DNA of 64,000 bases from Pogostemon cablin (GCA_023678885.1 CM042987.1:28296927-28360926); one strand, 5' to 3'; counted from the stretch's first letter, positions 1 to 11,755 are shown. Program-made: numbers and translations. The notes: generated by a model not told the origin, from the sequence alone.

Positions 1-122
1 ATATTTGACAAATTCAGGCCCTCAATTGATAGTTTTAAATATTTCACGCCTCTAATTGATAGAAAAAATAATGCAAACCCCGAATTGATAATTTATACAT
101 TTTTCGAATCTTGAATTGATAA
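1..122. repeat. Degenerate short tandem repeat cut by window edge
   Basis: Four imperfect units of roughly 30-45 bp each end in the core AATTGATA, followed by an AT-rich spacer (cores near positions 24, 54, 83 and 114). The array runs off the left edge, so its full length is unknown. No coding potential is visible. Confidence 0.5.
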
Positions 123-329
123 AACTCTTTTTTGCGGAATGTATATAAGTCTATTTGGAAAAATAAAAATAAAAAAATTAAGTGTATAAAGAAAACTACT
201 TATAAATCGAGTAATTCAAAGAGAAAACGTAAATAAAGTTATTACGTTGATAGATAAGATGTAAAAAAAAAAGTTATTACATTTATAAAATAAGATGTAA
301 AAAATAAGTGAAGTTTTTATAATATATTA

Positions 330-540
330 TGATGTAAAGATCGTCTCATACGTGAAACATATAAAAAATGATAACTTTTATAATGAAAGTGATACTCAAT
401 TAATGAAAAGTGATAATGTTATTTCATGAACAATTTATAGTATAAATGAAAAGTAATAATATTTTATAGCAAAAGTAATAATTAATTTAAAAAATATAAA
501 ATGATCTCATATGAGAAAGTCTCATTCAAGATTTACCCAA
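330..540. repeat. Copy of the 'gtctca' AT-rich MITE-like family
   Basis: This AT-rich stretch is bounded by GTCTCAT-like and TGAGA-like words and filled with repeats of the type AAAAGTGATAATATTTT and AATGAAAAGTAATAA. The same build recurs near 22960-23100, 23400-23605 and around the nested block at 51923-63847. The ends are not sharp, so the boundaries are approximate. Confidence 0.45.
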
Positions 541-2165
541 TATTGCATAGTAGTACTATTACTAAAAATGAACAAAAAATAGTGAGATTGACGGAAATGG
601 AAAGTTTGCAATAATACTAAAAGACAGAGGGAGTGGTTGATATGATGACGGTCATGATCTATATACTCATACGTCCGGTTCGATTTCTCAATGTCGTTTT
701 AACGTAACAAATCTTATATCACAATGTTCAATGGAAAACATATAAGAAAAAGTGGAATATTGTACCCTTAAAAAAAGTGTAGAGAAATGATTAAATGGGA
801 AATTTAAGCTGAATCAACCGGCAGCCTAATTAGCAATTTGGCAGGACAATACTAAGTCTAAGAAGATCTCGTCACTTTTTCCTTAAGCTCATCTTATCTC
901 GATCTAATCCCTAAAACGAAGATTAAATGGATTTATGCCCATCTCATAACCTGCTTTATTGGATTTCTACCAATGGATTTACGAGTGATGCTCCTATGCA
1001 TCCGGGCACACGGAGCACATTCCGTGCGTCTTTGCAATTTACATGACCCTTTGCAATTTAAACCCTTAGCAATACATAGGCTTAAATAGAATTGGAGGGG
1101 GAGGGTTATGTTTACATGGGGACACGGAGTATCCCTCCGAGTCCCCGGGGCGCAGAAGCTTTTGCCTAGATTTACAACTGAATAATTGTTATTCCTATTT
1201 GCAATGAGTAGCTAGAGCCTAGAGACGATTATCTTCGATCCCCTACATACAACAATGAGTCTTTTTTAGCGTGATTTGTCCATTCACACGTTCACTAAGA
1301 TTTTTTAAAAGGTCACCAAATTTTAATCGAGTTTTTACCATCCTAGATAAAACGGGTTTACACCCGAACAATTGTCACTCCTAATTCTTGATGGGCAACT
1401 AGAGACAATATCCTCCCCACACACACTGATTAAATCTAAATGAGAAATTAGAAACTATTATTCCTCACACAATGATGAGTCTTTTCCAGTGTGTTTTCTC
1501 CTGACTCACGTTTCTTGAAACTTTTCAAGAAATCAATCATCATTACATTATTCCAAGCACGTTTAAATTTGGTGTTTTCTTGTAATGAACACTAGAAAAT
1601 ATGAGTCACTCACATTATATTGGTAGAATCAACCAATTCTTTTTAACATCTTTTAAATCCTTTCCATAATTAAGGAAGAACTTGTTTGACCCAAAGTACA
1701 ATAATAAATCATTTGAGCCAAGTTCATAACATTTTCAAAATTCACTCAGATATCTAAGATATAAAAATTTGTGTTTCTTTTAACAGACATCTTGAAACTG
1801 CTTTTTAAATGTATAAACTCTTCTTCATTGTGTATAAACTACTTTAAATGTGCAATATATATTCTCTCTAAGCAAATATTTACATTTATATTTTATACAT
1901 GGATTAAGACATAAAATATTTTAATATTTAATGGGTCAACAAATATAAAATTTTGATATATAGTGGATAATTAAATTAATGTTATATGTGGTCCCATCAA
2001 GATATATTAATTGTTATATGTGGGTTTTTACTTGACGAAAAAAAAATATAAATCTTATCTTGATACAAATCAAAATATCAAAATGTGCACTCTTTGCTCG
2101 GAAACAATGAAAATAATGAATAATATGTGAGAAAATATTTAGCTATTTCTAAAATATAAAACTTA
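541..2165. other. AT-rich intergenic spacer, no gene seen
   Basis: No ORF of convincing length or family was seen on either strand. Around 600-634 there is an isolated MITE-like right end (GACAGAGGGAGT) without its partner. At 1118-1145 two arms (TGGGGACACGGAG and CTCCGAGTCCCC) form an imperfect GC-rich hairpin. The rest looks like decayed spacer. Confidence 0.5.
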
Positions 2166-2417
2166 CTCCTTCCGTCCCATAGAAATGTTTACGCATTTCA
2201 ATTTTTGGTGTCCTATAAAAAAGATTACATTTATTTCCTTTTATAGTAAATGAGACACACACAAAACATTTAAATATCTCCCTGAGACCCACAACACTAC
2301 ACTAATACAACTACTCATTACACATTAAAATATTATTTTTCTCATCTCAATACATATTAAAATATTATATTCTTTAAACACTGAAAAAGCAAACATAAAT
2401 ATTTAAAGGGGAGGAAG
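2166..2417. mobile_element. Stowaway-type MITE
   Basis: The left end CTCCTTCCGTCCC and the right end GGGGAGGAAG are inverted relative to each other and flanked by TA on both sides (2164-2165 and 2418-2419), as in Tc1/mariner-derived Stowaway MITEs. Length is about 252 bp with no ORF. The interior (fragments such as CCCATAGAAATG, TAGTAAATGAG and ACTAATACAACTA) is closely related to the copy at 49110, so both belong to one subfamily. Confidence 0.75.
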
Positions 2418-2747
2418 TATCATTTGATCTTAATTAATGAAAAGTTTTTATAAAAAACAAAATCAGAGAAAAGAATACTGTATGTATTTATTTGACATGT
2501 GAGATAATATTACACCAAATTTATGCCCTATATATGTAGATATATTATCACATGCAAATTATAAAGCTCAACTGAAATAAGTCAAGAATTCATCAATTAG
2601 CGAATGAATGCAACTTAATTTCCACAAGTCTCAATCGAACTACTTCTTTGCCGAAAGCGTTTGGATTTTTAAGAAAAAATAAAATAAGATCATACTACAT
2701 TTTCCATTTCAATTATTGTGGCCAAATTTGAAATGGTTAGAAATATA

Positions 2748-2778
<31 letters not shown>

Positions 2779-3284
2779 AATTTTATGGAGATTGTGAAGT
2801 TATAAAATATTACTCCCAATCAAAATTTTGGAGTTCCAACTATGGTGCACCTTTGACATCAATATACTAATCATTAGATTAAACTATAATTCAATATCTA
2901 TTATTAATTAATTATATAAACAATTAAAAAATAAAAATAGATAACTACTCACTACACCATGCTTTTAATCTTTAAAACTTAGAATGCACGGGGTACTGCA
3001 TCCCAATAGCCCCAAATCTTGTTATGTAATAAACTTTTCACGTTCATATTAAAATAAACAATATTTTTAATAAGAAGAATAATACTTTATTATTCTAAAA
3101 AGTTTTTTGTTTTCCATGTACTAAATATTAAAATGCACCGTTCAATGGATTCATAAGAGATAAACTCAATATATGTAGTAAGTTATTTTGGAGTCGTCCT
3201 AGGTGGGATCGTTTTACTTTTTCTTGATCAAGTATCCTTATGAATTATTTATAAAAGATCAATTTTTTTATAGTACATGAAATA
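2418..3284. other. AT-rich intergenic spacer, no gene seen
   Basis: Contains a short TA microsatellite followed by a T run (about 2741-2779). Nothing coding or structural beyond that could be supported. Confidence 0.5.
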
Positions 3285-3471
3285 CTCCCTCCGTTCGCTG
3301 ATAAGGTATTCGTTTTGCCATTTTGATAGTTCACTATAAAGTATTCATTTTCTATTTTTAGTAAATGGGCCCATACATGGCCTCCCACTAATACAACTAC
3401 ACACTTAATAATAATATTCTTTAATCTACGTGCAAGAAGCAAATGAATACGTTAATAGCAGACGGAGGGAG
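3285..3471. mobile_element. Stowaway-type MITE with strong termini
   Basis: The termini CTCCCTCCGTTCGC and GCAGACGGAGGGAG are near-perfect inverted repeats. They are flanked by TA duplications at 3283-3284 and 3472-3473. Length is 187 bp and non-coding. The interior resembles the copies at 13389 and 52054 (AATACAACTAC or its complement, and a GTATTCATTTTC-like word). Confidence 0.85.
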
Positions 3472-3738
3472 TATTATTCTTCAATTTAGTGAATTTTATT
3501 CTTCTGAATAAATATATGACTATCCCCACTCATATTCTATTATATTATTAATTTAACGTTCTTGTTGAAATCAGGAAGGTGATGTTTGCTTGGGGATTTT
3601 GTGATATTTGAAAATCAATTGAATAGTGATACTCCCTTCTATCCATACAAAAGTTTATGTTTGTTTTTACGAAAGTGTAAATTGATCTCACTGTGAAACG
3701 ATTTCAAAAAACTATTTCGTAAGTGTATATAAATTGAA

Positions 3739-5652
3739 TGTTGGTGCACATATTAACATTTGTGCACTCATGTGTGATCGGTGTCATTTTCACCTAAATC
3801 TTAGTGTCTTTTTATTATGTATTTTCTTGTGTTTTTATTCATCTTGTATATCTTTTGGTAGTGTTATATGAAGATATGGAAATTTGTACTTTGAAATGAT
3901 AAATGTGTGATTTTCATGATTAAGTGCCTTAAATTGAGTAATATTTGTAAATATTTAAAAAATTGGTACATTGGTATAACTTGTGCAATTTTTAGGTAGA
4001 AATAGATTCTAGACACGACAAGGAAGATGTGGTACAAAACGGAGCTCAATTAGGAGTTGAAACTAGGGAGAACGAGGCAAAGCAAAATGCTGAAAAACGC
4101 ATGTCCAACTTGTGTAATTTTTCTATACTCGTGTGGAACTCAAAACTAGAAGTGTGATACATAGTTGGAAAGCCACAGAAGAGAAAATTACTTTGGCATA
4201 AGAAACACCTCAATTGGAGCCTAAACGAGAAAGTTATGATTAAAATGGTGACGTCGCGCAAGCTGTTCCAACTCAGCATGATTGTGCTATTTTGCATGAC
4301 TTGTTACACCTTCAAATGTTAGAAGTTTTGTCAGTTCTTTATATTCATAGAAAGCCAAGGAAGAGAGGATCTCGTGAGTACAAAAATCTCACCCAAATTG
4401 AATTTTGGATGTGAAAGTCATGTGCGAAACGGTGAGACTGCACTGCACCAACCCAAACTCGATTCGAGCTCGGCCCGAAGTCAATTTTATGATTAGAACG
4501 TGTTCTAGAAGATTACAGGGGGTATAAATGTCTATTTTGAGTGTAAAATAAAAGAGGAATCATTTGAGATCAGCTCCACACACATTTTACACCACATTTT
4601 CACACATTAACTCCATTCCATCCATCTCCATACCCTTCATCCATTCAATTCACTTGATCTCCTCAAATTCATCCACCATTCCATCAATCCACCAATCTAA
4701 GAAGGTGAATTCATCAAGGATTGAAGATTGGAGCATGTTGAAGGAAGAGAATGCCTACTTTAAAAGGGAAGTCAACTTACCTTTAATTTGTGAATTTCTT
4801 TATTATTTGGCTCAATTCGAGCATGCCATGGATTATATTGATTTTATTATGATTTGTAGTGGCTAGTCCTCATGTGAGTCTAGCAATATGATTGGTTAGG
4901 AATTATGTAGATTTTGCACACCACATGTTTGATGAAATGATTGTTATGAATATTTTCTATCATGAATGTTTATTCTCATTTTATATATGATTTGTGTGAT
5001 TAAATTCTCTATTCATAGTATTAGGATGACCATTCCAATATTATACTTAGTGGTTTAGTTGAATCATTGATTGCATGAGATGACTTAGTTAGTGTGAAGA
5101 GAGGTAAGACATACCCTTCAAGTGATTAGAACCTCATGATAGTACATTAGTGATGAACTAGTGAGGGGAACCAAACTTATGATCATAGTACCTTAAAGGA
5201 ATTGAGAGTAAGAACAATCTTAGGAGATTTAAACTTGTAAAAGAGTTGAGAACCTAATTGTCTTGGCCATAGTGATTAGGGGTACAAAAGTGATTTCTCT
5301 TAATATCATAACATGAAGACCATCAATGCATGTGTGTGTGTGAGTCTATATATACCTTTTCCATGAATGTTGTTTGCCTTACATACTTCTTAGATTGCTT
5401 ACCTTCATCCATCTTCCATCTCATATATACATGTTCTATCTTTAATTGCTTTCCTAGTTATTAGTTTGTAGTATAATTCAACCCCCTCTTTAATCAATTA
5501 GTCCTTCTAGAGTGAAACACTTCTCAAACACGGCTACCCACTTTCGCCCTTGGGTTCGATATTCTATAAATTTTGCACTTGGCCACTACGGTCTACTACG
5601 CGATAGAGTACGCTTGCTCTAATCAATTTAACCAAAATTGAAACTAAATTCA
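3739..5652 (+). repeat. Left (5') LTR of the decayed element
   Basis: It ends ...AAATTCA immediately before the PBS, and its last 320 bp (about 5333-5652) are repeated at 9203-9520. The start at TGTTGGTGCACA (3739) is a guess based on the TG...CA rule. The internal short ORFs are not convincing genes. Confidence 0.5.
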
Positions 5653-5670
5653 TGGCGCCGTTGCCGGGGC
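5653..5670 (+). promoter_or_regulatory. Primer-binding site of LTR element
   Basis: TGGCGCCGTTGCCGGGGC lies directly after the LTR end. The same 17-base core occurs on the minus strand in the second LTR element (60931-60947). It fits the 3' end of a plant tRNA beginning its complement with TGG; in Athila-type elements the primer is usually reported as tRNA-Asp. Confidence 0.8.
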
Positions 5671-5672
5671 TA

Positions 5673-6299
5673 GGGTTGTAAAAGAATCAAATAATTCGAA
5701 TTCAATTCGATATTCGAATTCGTTTATTGATATTCGAATTCGAAAAAATCAAATTCGAATAAGAACACGAATACTTATTTTGGTTCGTATAATGTTCGAA
5801 TCGAATACGATTCACATGTTATTCGATTCGAATATTCACGAATATATTCGAATAATAATATATATTAAATTTTAATATATATTAATTATATATAAATATA
5901 TTATATTTAATTTTATTTGAGAAAAATTATTTATTAATATTGGTATCTTATATTCACAACTTCAAATATAGCTTTTATTTATTTATTTTATTTTACATAT
6001 TCTCATATTTTTTTAAATAATTTTTATTAGGATATTAAAATTTGGATTAAAAAAATTAAAGTAAAAAATATGTACATATTTTCGAATTGAATTCGAAGGA
6101 AGTGTAAGATTTAAAATAATAAGTAAAAATTCTCGAATACGAATAGTCGAAAACATGCGAATAGTTCGAATAATATAAACGAATTGAATACGAATCAGAT
6201 TTTAAATTTGATTAATATTCGAATTCGAATATTCAAAAATTTAGTCGAATACTATTCGATTACAGCAGTATTCGCTTCGATTCAATTCGTTTACAACCC
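5673..6299. mobile_element. MITE with perfect 10-bp TIRs inserted in LTR element
   Basis: The ends GGGTTGTAAA (5673-5682) and TTTACAACCC (6290-6299) are perfect inverted repeats flanked by TA on both sides. Removing the insert restores a continuous GGGGCTAACCGAGG sequence right behind the primer-binding site. The 627-bp interior is very AT-rich and dominated by ATTCGAATTCG-like self-complementary words, suggesting extensive foldback. No ORF. The superfamily is uncertain: the TA target suggests Tc1/mariner, but a longer ambiguous duplication cannot be excluded. Confidence 0.8.
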
Positions 6300-6510
6300 T
6301 AACCGAGGCGAAAGCCTTCGGTGTAACGTGTTTGGATTTGTTAACTCTACTTAGGATTTTTTTTTTTTTTGCATTTATATTTGTTTTGAAAATTTTGTTC
6401 TAACTTGTTCTTCTTGATAGGAACACCAACCTTGAAACAAGAGAAGAAGGAGCAAATAAAAATAGTAAGTGGAGAAAAATTGTAGTAGATCTTGAGAAGA
6501 AGAGCTAAAA

Positions 6511-7714
6511 ATGGATCAATGCTATAATAATGAAATATATGGGGGATGTCAAGGAGCTTGCAATGTGAATATATTCCAACTGTATCAAATAAACACTTAT
6601 TCCGTTTCAAGTTCTTACAATCAAGTTCCTTCGTTTACTCCTCTATCCGAAAATAATACCTTGATGGAGTTGCTTAGAAGATATGCTTATGGAAGTGATA
6701 TGAGGCAAAGTTTTCAATCTAGTATTTCTAGTTATGGGGCTAAAAATCTTCAATGTATGCCAACTTGTTATCATACGGTGTAACAAGAGTGGATGATGCC
6801 TAGTTCTCAAGTAGATGATATGTCTTACATGCAAGGGAGTAATTTCCCAAGTATTGATCAAGGGAATTATCTCCAAGGATAAAGATGGCAACCTCCAAGT
6901 GAAGAAGGTAAGCCACCCATAGAAGATAGAATGGGGCAACTCATGAAAATGTTGAATGAAATGATTGAAGAAAGAAAGAAAGGAAAGAAGATGAGGAAAA
7001 TGAGAGGAGATTTGAAGCCCTAGAACATCGAATGAGTCAAATGATAAGAGAATGGAATACTCTTCGTGAAATAGTGAATTTTGATGAAAAGATTGAAGAA
7101 AAGTTGGAGGTAGAAGAATGTTCGGGGGATGATGAAGACTCAAGAGATGTTAAGCTTATTGAGGATGAGGAAGACAAGATAAAAAAAGCTTAGAGGATGA
7201 AAGTGAGAGGACTAAAGAACCTAAGGTAGAAGAGAGCTTTGAGGATGAAGAGATTATCCATGATTTCTTGTCTCGTGTTGATAAGGAAGATTCGAGTGAA
7301 GATGAAGAATCAAGAGAGGAGTATGGATTTGATGAAGTGGAACAAGGTCTAAAAGCACTTGAAGATGAGTTCGAGAGTGAAATGAGCATTTCTAAACCTT
7401 TAAACTCGTCAAGTTGCATTGAATTTCAAAATATTATTTATATTGACTTTGTTTTACCTATTGATTCTTCTCAATGCCTTAGGTACAAAAGAGAACTTGA
7501 AGATATGTTGGGAACATATTTGGTAAAAAGGAATAAGTGGTGGTCTCGAAAAGAGAAGTTTATGGAATGCAAGCTCAAACGAGTAAAAATTTTAAAGCCA
7601 ATCTCAAAGGACGCTACTGAGGTCGTTACTTGCCACAAATGTCTAATAGAGGAAGAAGCACAAAGATTAAAATTTGATGGCAAGAACGAACGATATCCTT
7701 GGCCATTCCAATGA
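6511..7714 (+). pseudogene. Broken internal ORF region of the LTR element
   Basis: Two open stretches (6511-6783, 90 codons; 7268-7714, 148 codons) lie in the internal region and are interrupted by stops (for example at 6781 and around 7021). The second is rich in Asp/Glu/Ser at its start and ends ...ERYPWPFQ. I do not recognise a gag, protease or polymerase domain. Just downstream (about 7735-7775) the sequence AAACTTAGCGCT...GGGAGACAACCC resembles the non-coding tail found after the ORF in other plant Tat-type elements. Most likely a decayed retroelement ORF of unknown role rather than a host gene. Confidence 0.5.
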
Positions 7715-7954
7715 GTTCTCCATAATCCGTCAAGCTAGAAGACGTTAAACTTAGCGCTGGATGGGAGACAACCCTTCATTTTCTTTATTGCTTTATTTAA
7801 TTGCTTTGATTTAGTTTTCTTGCCTTTTGGTATGTAGGTTGATTGTGCTCGTGAGGAGAATGCATATTGGAGATACGAGAAGTGCTCGATTTGAAGTATG
7901 AAGGTACGTCTCACCAAGTCTTGCAAACTTAAAGTTCAACTCTTGTTTCACTTT

Positions 7955-8118
7955 AAGTTTGGGGGGATAGTGCGTGGTGGACATACCTTAAATTGTTGTG
8001 ATGCATATACTTCTCTACAAGATGCTCATTGATGGAAACTACAAGGGTCAGTTCTACTACTTTTTGTAAATTTAATTCTCAACTTGTTTCAATTTAAGTT
8101 TGGGGGGATAGTGCGTGG
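7955..8118 (+). repeat. Duplicated polypurine motif of LTR element
   Basis: AAGTTTGGGGGGATAGTGCG occurs twice, at 7955 and 8096 (141 bp apart), each preceded by CTTGTTTCA and a TTTA run. The motif resembles the polypurine tract used to prime plus-strand synthesis in Athila/Tat elements. The second LTR element carries a related pair on its minus strand (55948-55960 and 57409-57422). Confidence 0.6.
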
Positions 8119-9202
8119 TGTGACTCACCACTTGAGTGTGCTTATTATGTTGATTGAGAGATCTTCTTGTAAAATTTGGTCAATTTTAAAAAAATTTCTC
8201 ATGAGTGTTGCTTTGATTTTGGTTAGTTTGGCTGTGTTGAAGTGCATGCTAGTTCATTATTTGATAGTAATTATTGTGCTAATGATTTTAATGAGTTGTT
8301 GAGCATAAATGAAGTGTAGTGGAAGCATGAATTGAGCCTGGAAATCAATGTCGAGATTCGTTGTGCATGCAATCTGAAAGCTCGTGCCAACAATTTTCAT
8401 TACCAAATGCCTTTTCAGGGAGTTCACTTTACTACTCATCATTTCTATTTGCTTAGCATATACTTGATTTGATTTGGATTGTTTGGATTAGTATACAATT
8501 TCATGTGTTATGTACTTGGGAGGTTTACTTGCTTTATTTTTTATTTTTGAATAAGGTGGCAAAATCTTGAGCTTACATATTATTGGATGATTGAGGATAT
8601 GTACTTAGTTTTCTCTTGATGGATGGAATTTTCGTATTGCGTGTTATATGTTGTGTCTTGTTTCTTGCTTGGTAAGTCTTTGTTTAGTTATTTTGTTGGT
8701 ATTTTTATTCTTGTATAGGGTTGCTTGGTGGTATGTTTTGGGTTGTTGTGAGTTATTTTTTTTAATGTGGGTAATGGCATGTTGTTTGTGATAAGTGATG
8801 ACGAATTATGTTGAGAATCTCTACTCTATAAAATTGTGACATGTTCTATTTAACTTGTTCAATTTTGAGATGAATTGAGGTGTAATAGATTCCTAAAGGT
8901 CCGAGTAAAAACTTGTGAGCATTTGAGCCTCAATCGTGCCTCCACGGTTAGTTTTTCATGAGTGGATCGATTGAGTCTTAGTAAACTAGAACTTGCTCAT
9001 GGACTACAGAAATGAGCCCAATTGCTGGAGGTTAGTGATATGATCTTAGGCCATCCTTGTTAATTCAAAGTCATAGCCATAAATTTCCTTACTCAAACAT
9101 CATCCTAAGTAAGCCATGTTGAGCCTTTAAGCCTATTTGTTGTGATTTGAGCACAATACAAGCCTTGAATACCCACTTAAGCCTTATATATATAACCTTA
9201 GT
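8119..9202 (+). other. Non-coding 3' internal region of LTR element
   Basis: Lies between the polypurine motifs and the surviving right LTR end. Short ORFs here are unlike any known family. The left LTR has no counterpart to this segment, so a deletion probably joined internal sequence directly to the last part of the 3' LTR near 9203. Confidence 0.45.
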
Positions 9203-9520
9203 GTGTGTGAGAGTCTATATATACCCTTTTCATGAATGTTGCTTGCCTTACATACTTCTTAGATTGCTCACCTTCATCCATCTTCCATCTCATATGTAAA
9301 TATTCTATCTTAATTGCTTTCCTAGTTATTAGTTTGTAGTATAATTCAACCCCCTCTTTAATTGATTAGTCCTTCTAGAGTAAAACACTTCTCAAACACG
9401 GCTACCCGCTTTCGCCCTTGGGTTCGATATTCTATAAATTTTGCACTTGGTCACTACGGTCTATTACGCGATAGAGTACTCTTGCTCTAATCAATTTAAT
9501 CAAAATTGAAAGCAAGTTCA
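9203..9520 (+). repeat. Truncated right LTR fragment
   Basis: Closely matches 5333-5652, including GGTTCGATATTCTATAAATT and the terminal ...GTTCA, with scattered substitutions and small indels. Only the 3' part of the LTR remains. The divergence, visibly larger than in the 54-62 kb element, suggests an older insertion. Confidence 0.75.
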
Positions 9521-9729
9521 AGGTGGATAAGATATTTTTTGTCTTTCTAAAATTAAATTCAAATCTTAAAATGTAACACTCATAAAATTAGGTCTTAATT
9601 TGATATTTAAACTAAAAATTAGATCTTTGTATCAAATTCTCCGTTAATTATATCATAAATAATTAGTAGGACTTTTTTCCATTTTTTGGCTTCCATCACA
9701 AAGAGACCACGCACATTCACTAATACAAT

Positions 9730-9850
9730 TAAGGCTAAAATTTGTGTGTTCCTGGGGACACTGTGCGCTCAAATACTCTTTAATATTAAATGATATATCC
9801 TTTAGTATAAGGGTTTATACCTTTTATTTTTTGAAAAAATAAAAAAAATT
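9730..9850. repeat. Dispersed repeat, left copy
   Basis: The block AGGCTAAAA...ATTAAATGATATATC..TTTAGTATAAGG...ACCTTTTATTTTTTGAAAAA matches 63890-64000 in the same orientation. The two copies share layout and most bases, so this is one dispersed AT-rich family. Full boundaries are unknown because the second copy is cut by the window edge. Confidence 0.65.
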
Positions 9851-10400
9851 AATAAAAATATATACCATCTAGAATAAAATATTGTATCATTAATCATTAA
9901 AATGTATATCTTTTAAAACAAAATAATGTACATTTACACACTTTGTGCATTTAGTGTTACAAGAGACTAACTCTACAATTAAAATATGAGATCTATACAT
10001 TTACTAATACAACTATCCACTGCATGAGTATACTAAAGTAATATTTTTTACTTTTTAATCCACATTTAAACTTTAATGCAGACTGAGGAGTATAAAATTA
10101 TAATATTCATTTTGAAAAATCCAATAATTCTACACCAACAAATCTTTTTCATTTTAAATGCATTAATTAAAGAGATAAAGATGAAAGTAAGCATTTTGAC
10201 ATTGACAATTGTGAATTGTGTGCAGTTCCGGTGTTTATAATTGATTTGATATATAATCAATTTGTAATTAATACGGCTAATTATTATAATAATCATCTTA
10301 GTTCCTCCTAATTGCCTTTTTCCTCATAAATGTCATTTGCATTTGCATTTCACTTAATTTTATTTCAACGTCATTTCATTATCCTCGGACGCATTCGGAC
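9851..10400. other. AT-rich spacer upstream of actin, no gene seen
   Basis: No supported ORF. The part next to the TATA box must include the actin promoter, but no further element could be assigned with confidence. Confidence 0.4.
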
Positions 10401-10404
10401 CCCA

Positions 10405-10411
10405 TTATATA
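10405..10411 (+). promoter_or_regulatory. Probable TATA box of the actin gene
   Basis: TATATAG lies about 30 bp before a CT-rich leader (TCTCTCTCCTCTCTCTCTCC, 10433-10453), the usual layout of a plant core promoter. Transcription probably starts around 10435. Inferred from position only. Confidence 0.55.
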
Positions 10412-10435
10412 GCAGATTCTCATTCCCCGAAATTC

Positions 10436-10937
10436 TCTCTCCTCTCTCTCTCCTGCTACTTTGTACTCCGGATATCCCCTATTAAAGAACTCGTATTTCA
10501 AAGGGGCAAAAAAGCAGATCGACGGTGAGCTAAAAATCTCATATTTTGAATGGTCTGAAACAATCTCTCTGTCCAATTTTTAGTATTTTGATTTGTTTTT
10601 ATCGTTTTTCCCATCATTACGTGCCTGAATCTGTGGAGTTACTGGTTGATTTGTAGTGTAATTACGAGTTTTTGAAATGGTAATTGAACTGAAAAAGAGT
10701 TCATGGATTTATAAAGCCCCGATCTGTATTGGCATGTGTATAACGGATTAAGTACTGATTTGTTGTTTTATAATAACTGGGCAAAAGATGTATAATTACT
10801 ATTTGGGGTTTATGTTTTTATTTGCTGTTTCTTTTCTTTGGTGATAATCAATTATCAGTGTTTTATGATGTTGAAACTGAAAAAAGAAAATTGAATTACT
10901 CAGTTGCACGGATAATCTTTGATTTCATGGAATCAGG

Positions 10938-10991
<54 letters not shown>

Positions 10992-11347
10992 GATATAAGA
11001 GAGAGAGATTCCTCATTCCTCTATGAAACTTGTATTTTAAATGAGCAAGCTACTTTTTGCATCCTCAAAGCCAGATAGTATTTTTCTGTTAAGAGGTTTG
11101 ATGTGAAACATGTCGATGAACTGTATATAATTCCTAAAAATAAAGCTATTAAGATGTTCTGTTAATAAGATAGAAGTTTACTACAGAGTTGGGGATACAC
11201 TTAACTTAATCTGAAAGTAAAAATCTTGGATAAATGGGCCTTGGGTGATTCTTTTATCTGATCGTGTGGAAATGTCAATTTGTTTCGCTATTTGTTTATT
11301 TATAAATATTAGCCCATTCCCTCTCTTTGTGCAGAGTACAAGTTGAG
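10436..11347 (+). other. Actin 5' leader with large leader intron
   Basis: A CT-rich untranslated exon ends at a good donor (GACG|GTGAGC, intron from 10525). An acceptor TTTGTGCAG ends at 11334, followed by 13 bases of leader before the ATG at 11348. Plant actin genes commonly carry such a leader intron and it often boosts expression. The intron contains a long TA microsatellite. Confidence 0.65.
10940..10986. repeat. (TA)n microsatellite in actin leader intron
   Basis: Roughly 23 uninterrupted TA units inside the leader intron, about 350 bp upstream of its acceptor. Likely length-polymorphic. Confidence 0.9.
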
Positions 11348-11711
11348 ATGGCAGAGGGAGAGGATATTCAACCACTTGTTGTTGACAATGGTACGGGTAT
11401 GGTCAAGGTGAGCTCATGAAACTTAGTTTCTTTTGTTAGCAATCCTTTATAAGCAGAAATAAGGGAAAAAGTTGTCCCATAATGTATATGATTTCTGCTC
11501 ACAGGCTGGATTTGCTGGTGACGATGCACCAAGGGCAGTTTTCCCTAGTATAGTAGGTCGTCCTCGACACACTGGTGTCATGGTTGGAATGGGACAAAAA
11601 GATGCTTATGTAGGGGATGAAGCTCAATCTAAAAGAGGTATTCTCACATTGAAGTACCCAATCGAGCATGGTATAGTGAGCAATTGGGATGACATGGAGA
11701 AGATTTGGCAC

Positions 11712-11755
<44 letters not shown>

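Larger units (their letters stand above)
3739..9520 (+). mobile_element. Decayed non-autonomous LTR retrotransposon (Athila/Tat-like)
   Basis: What is seen: a left LTR ending ...TTCA at 5652, directly followed by a primer-binding site (TGGCGCCGTTGCCGGGG), a broken internal ORF region (6511-7714), two polypurine motifs AAGTTTGGGGGG (7955 and 8096), and a right segment (about 9203-9520) that matches the last 320 bp of the left LTR. No protease, reverse transcriptase or integrase motif is visible, so it was probably mobilised in trans. The PBS sequence and the AAGTTTGGGGGG motif are typical of plant Athila/Tat Ty3/gypsy elements. The left boundary is inferred from a TG start and is the least certain point. 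The right LTR is truncated at its 5' side, and no target duplication could be matched. A 627-bp MITE is inserted inside. Confidence 0.7.

Noticed and set aside
3577..3581. AGGTG matching the bases after the right LTR end (9521-9525), considered as the target duplication of the old LTR element
   Set aside because: The adjacent base does not start with TG, and a MITE-like fragment (near 3632) lies between it and plausible LTR sequence; a 5-base match is easily accidental.
6643..7143. 166-codon minus-strand ORF
   Set aside because: Antisense to the acidic retroelement ORF; purine-rich sense DNA gives a Leu/His/Ser-rich shadow without any family features.
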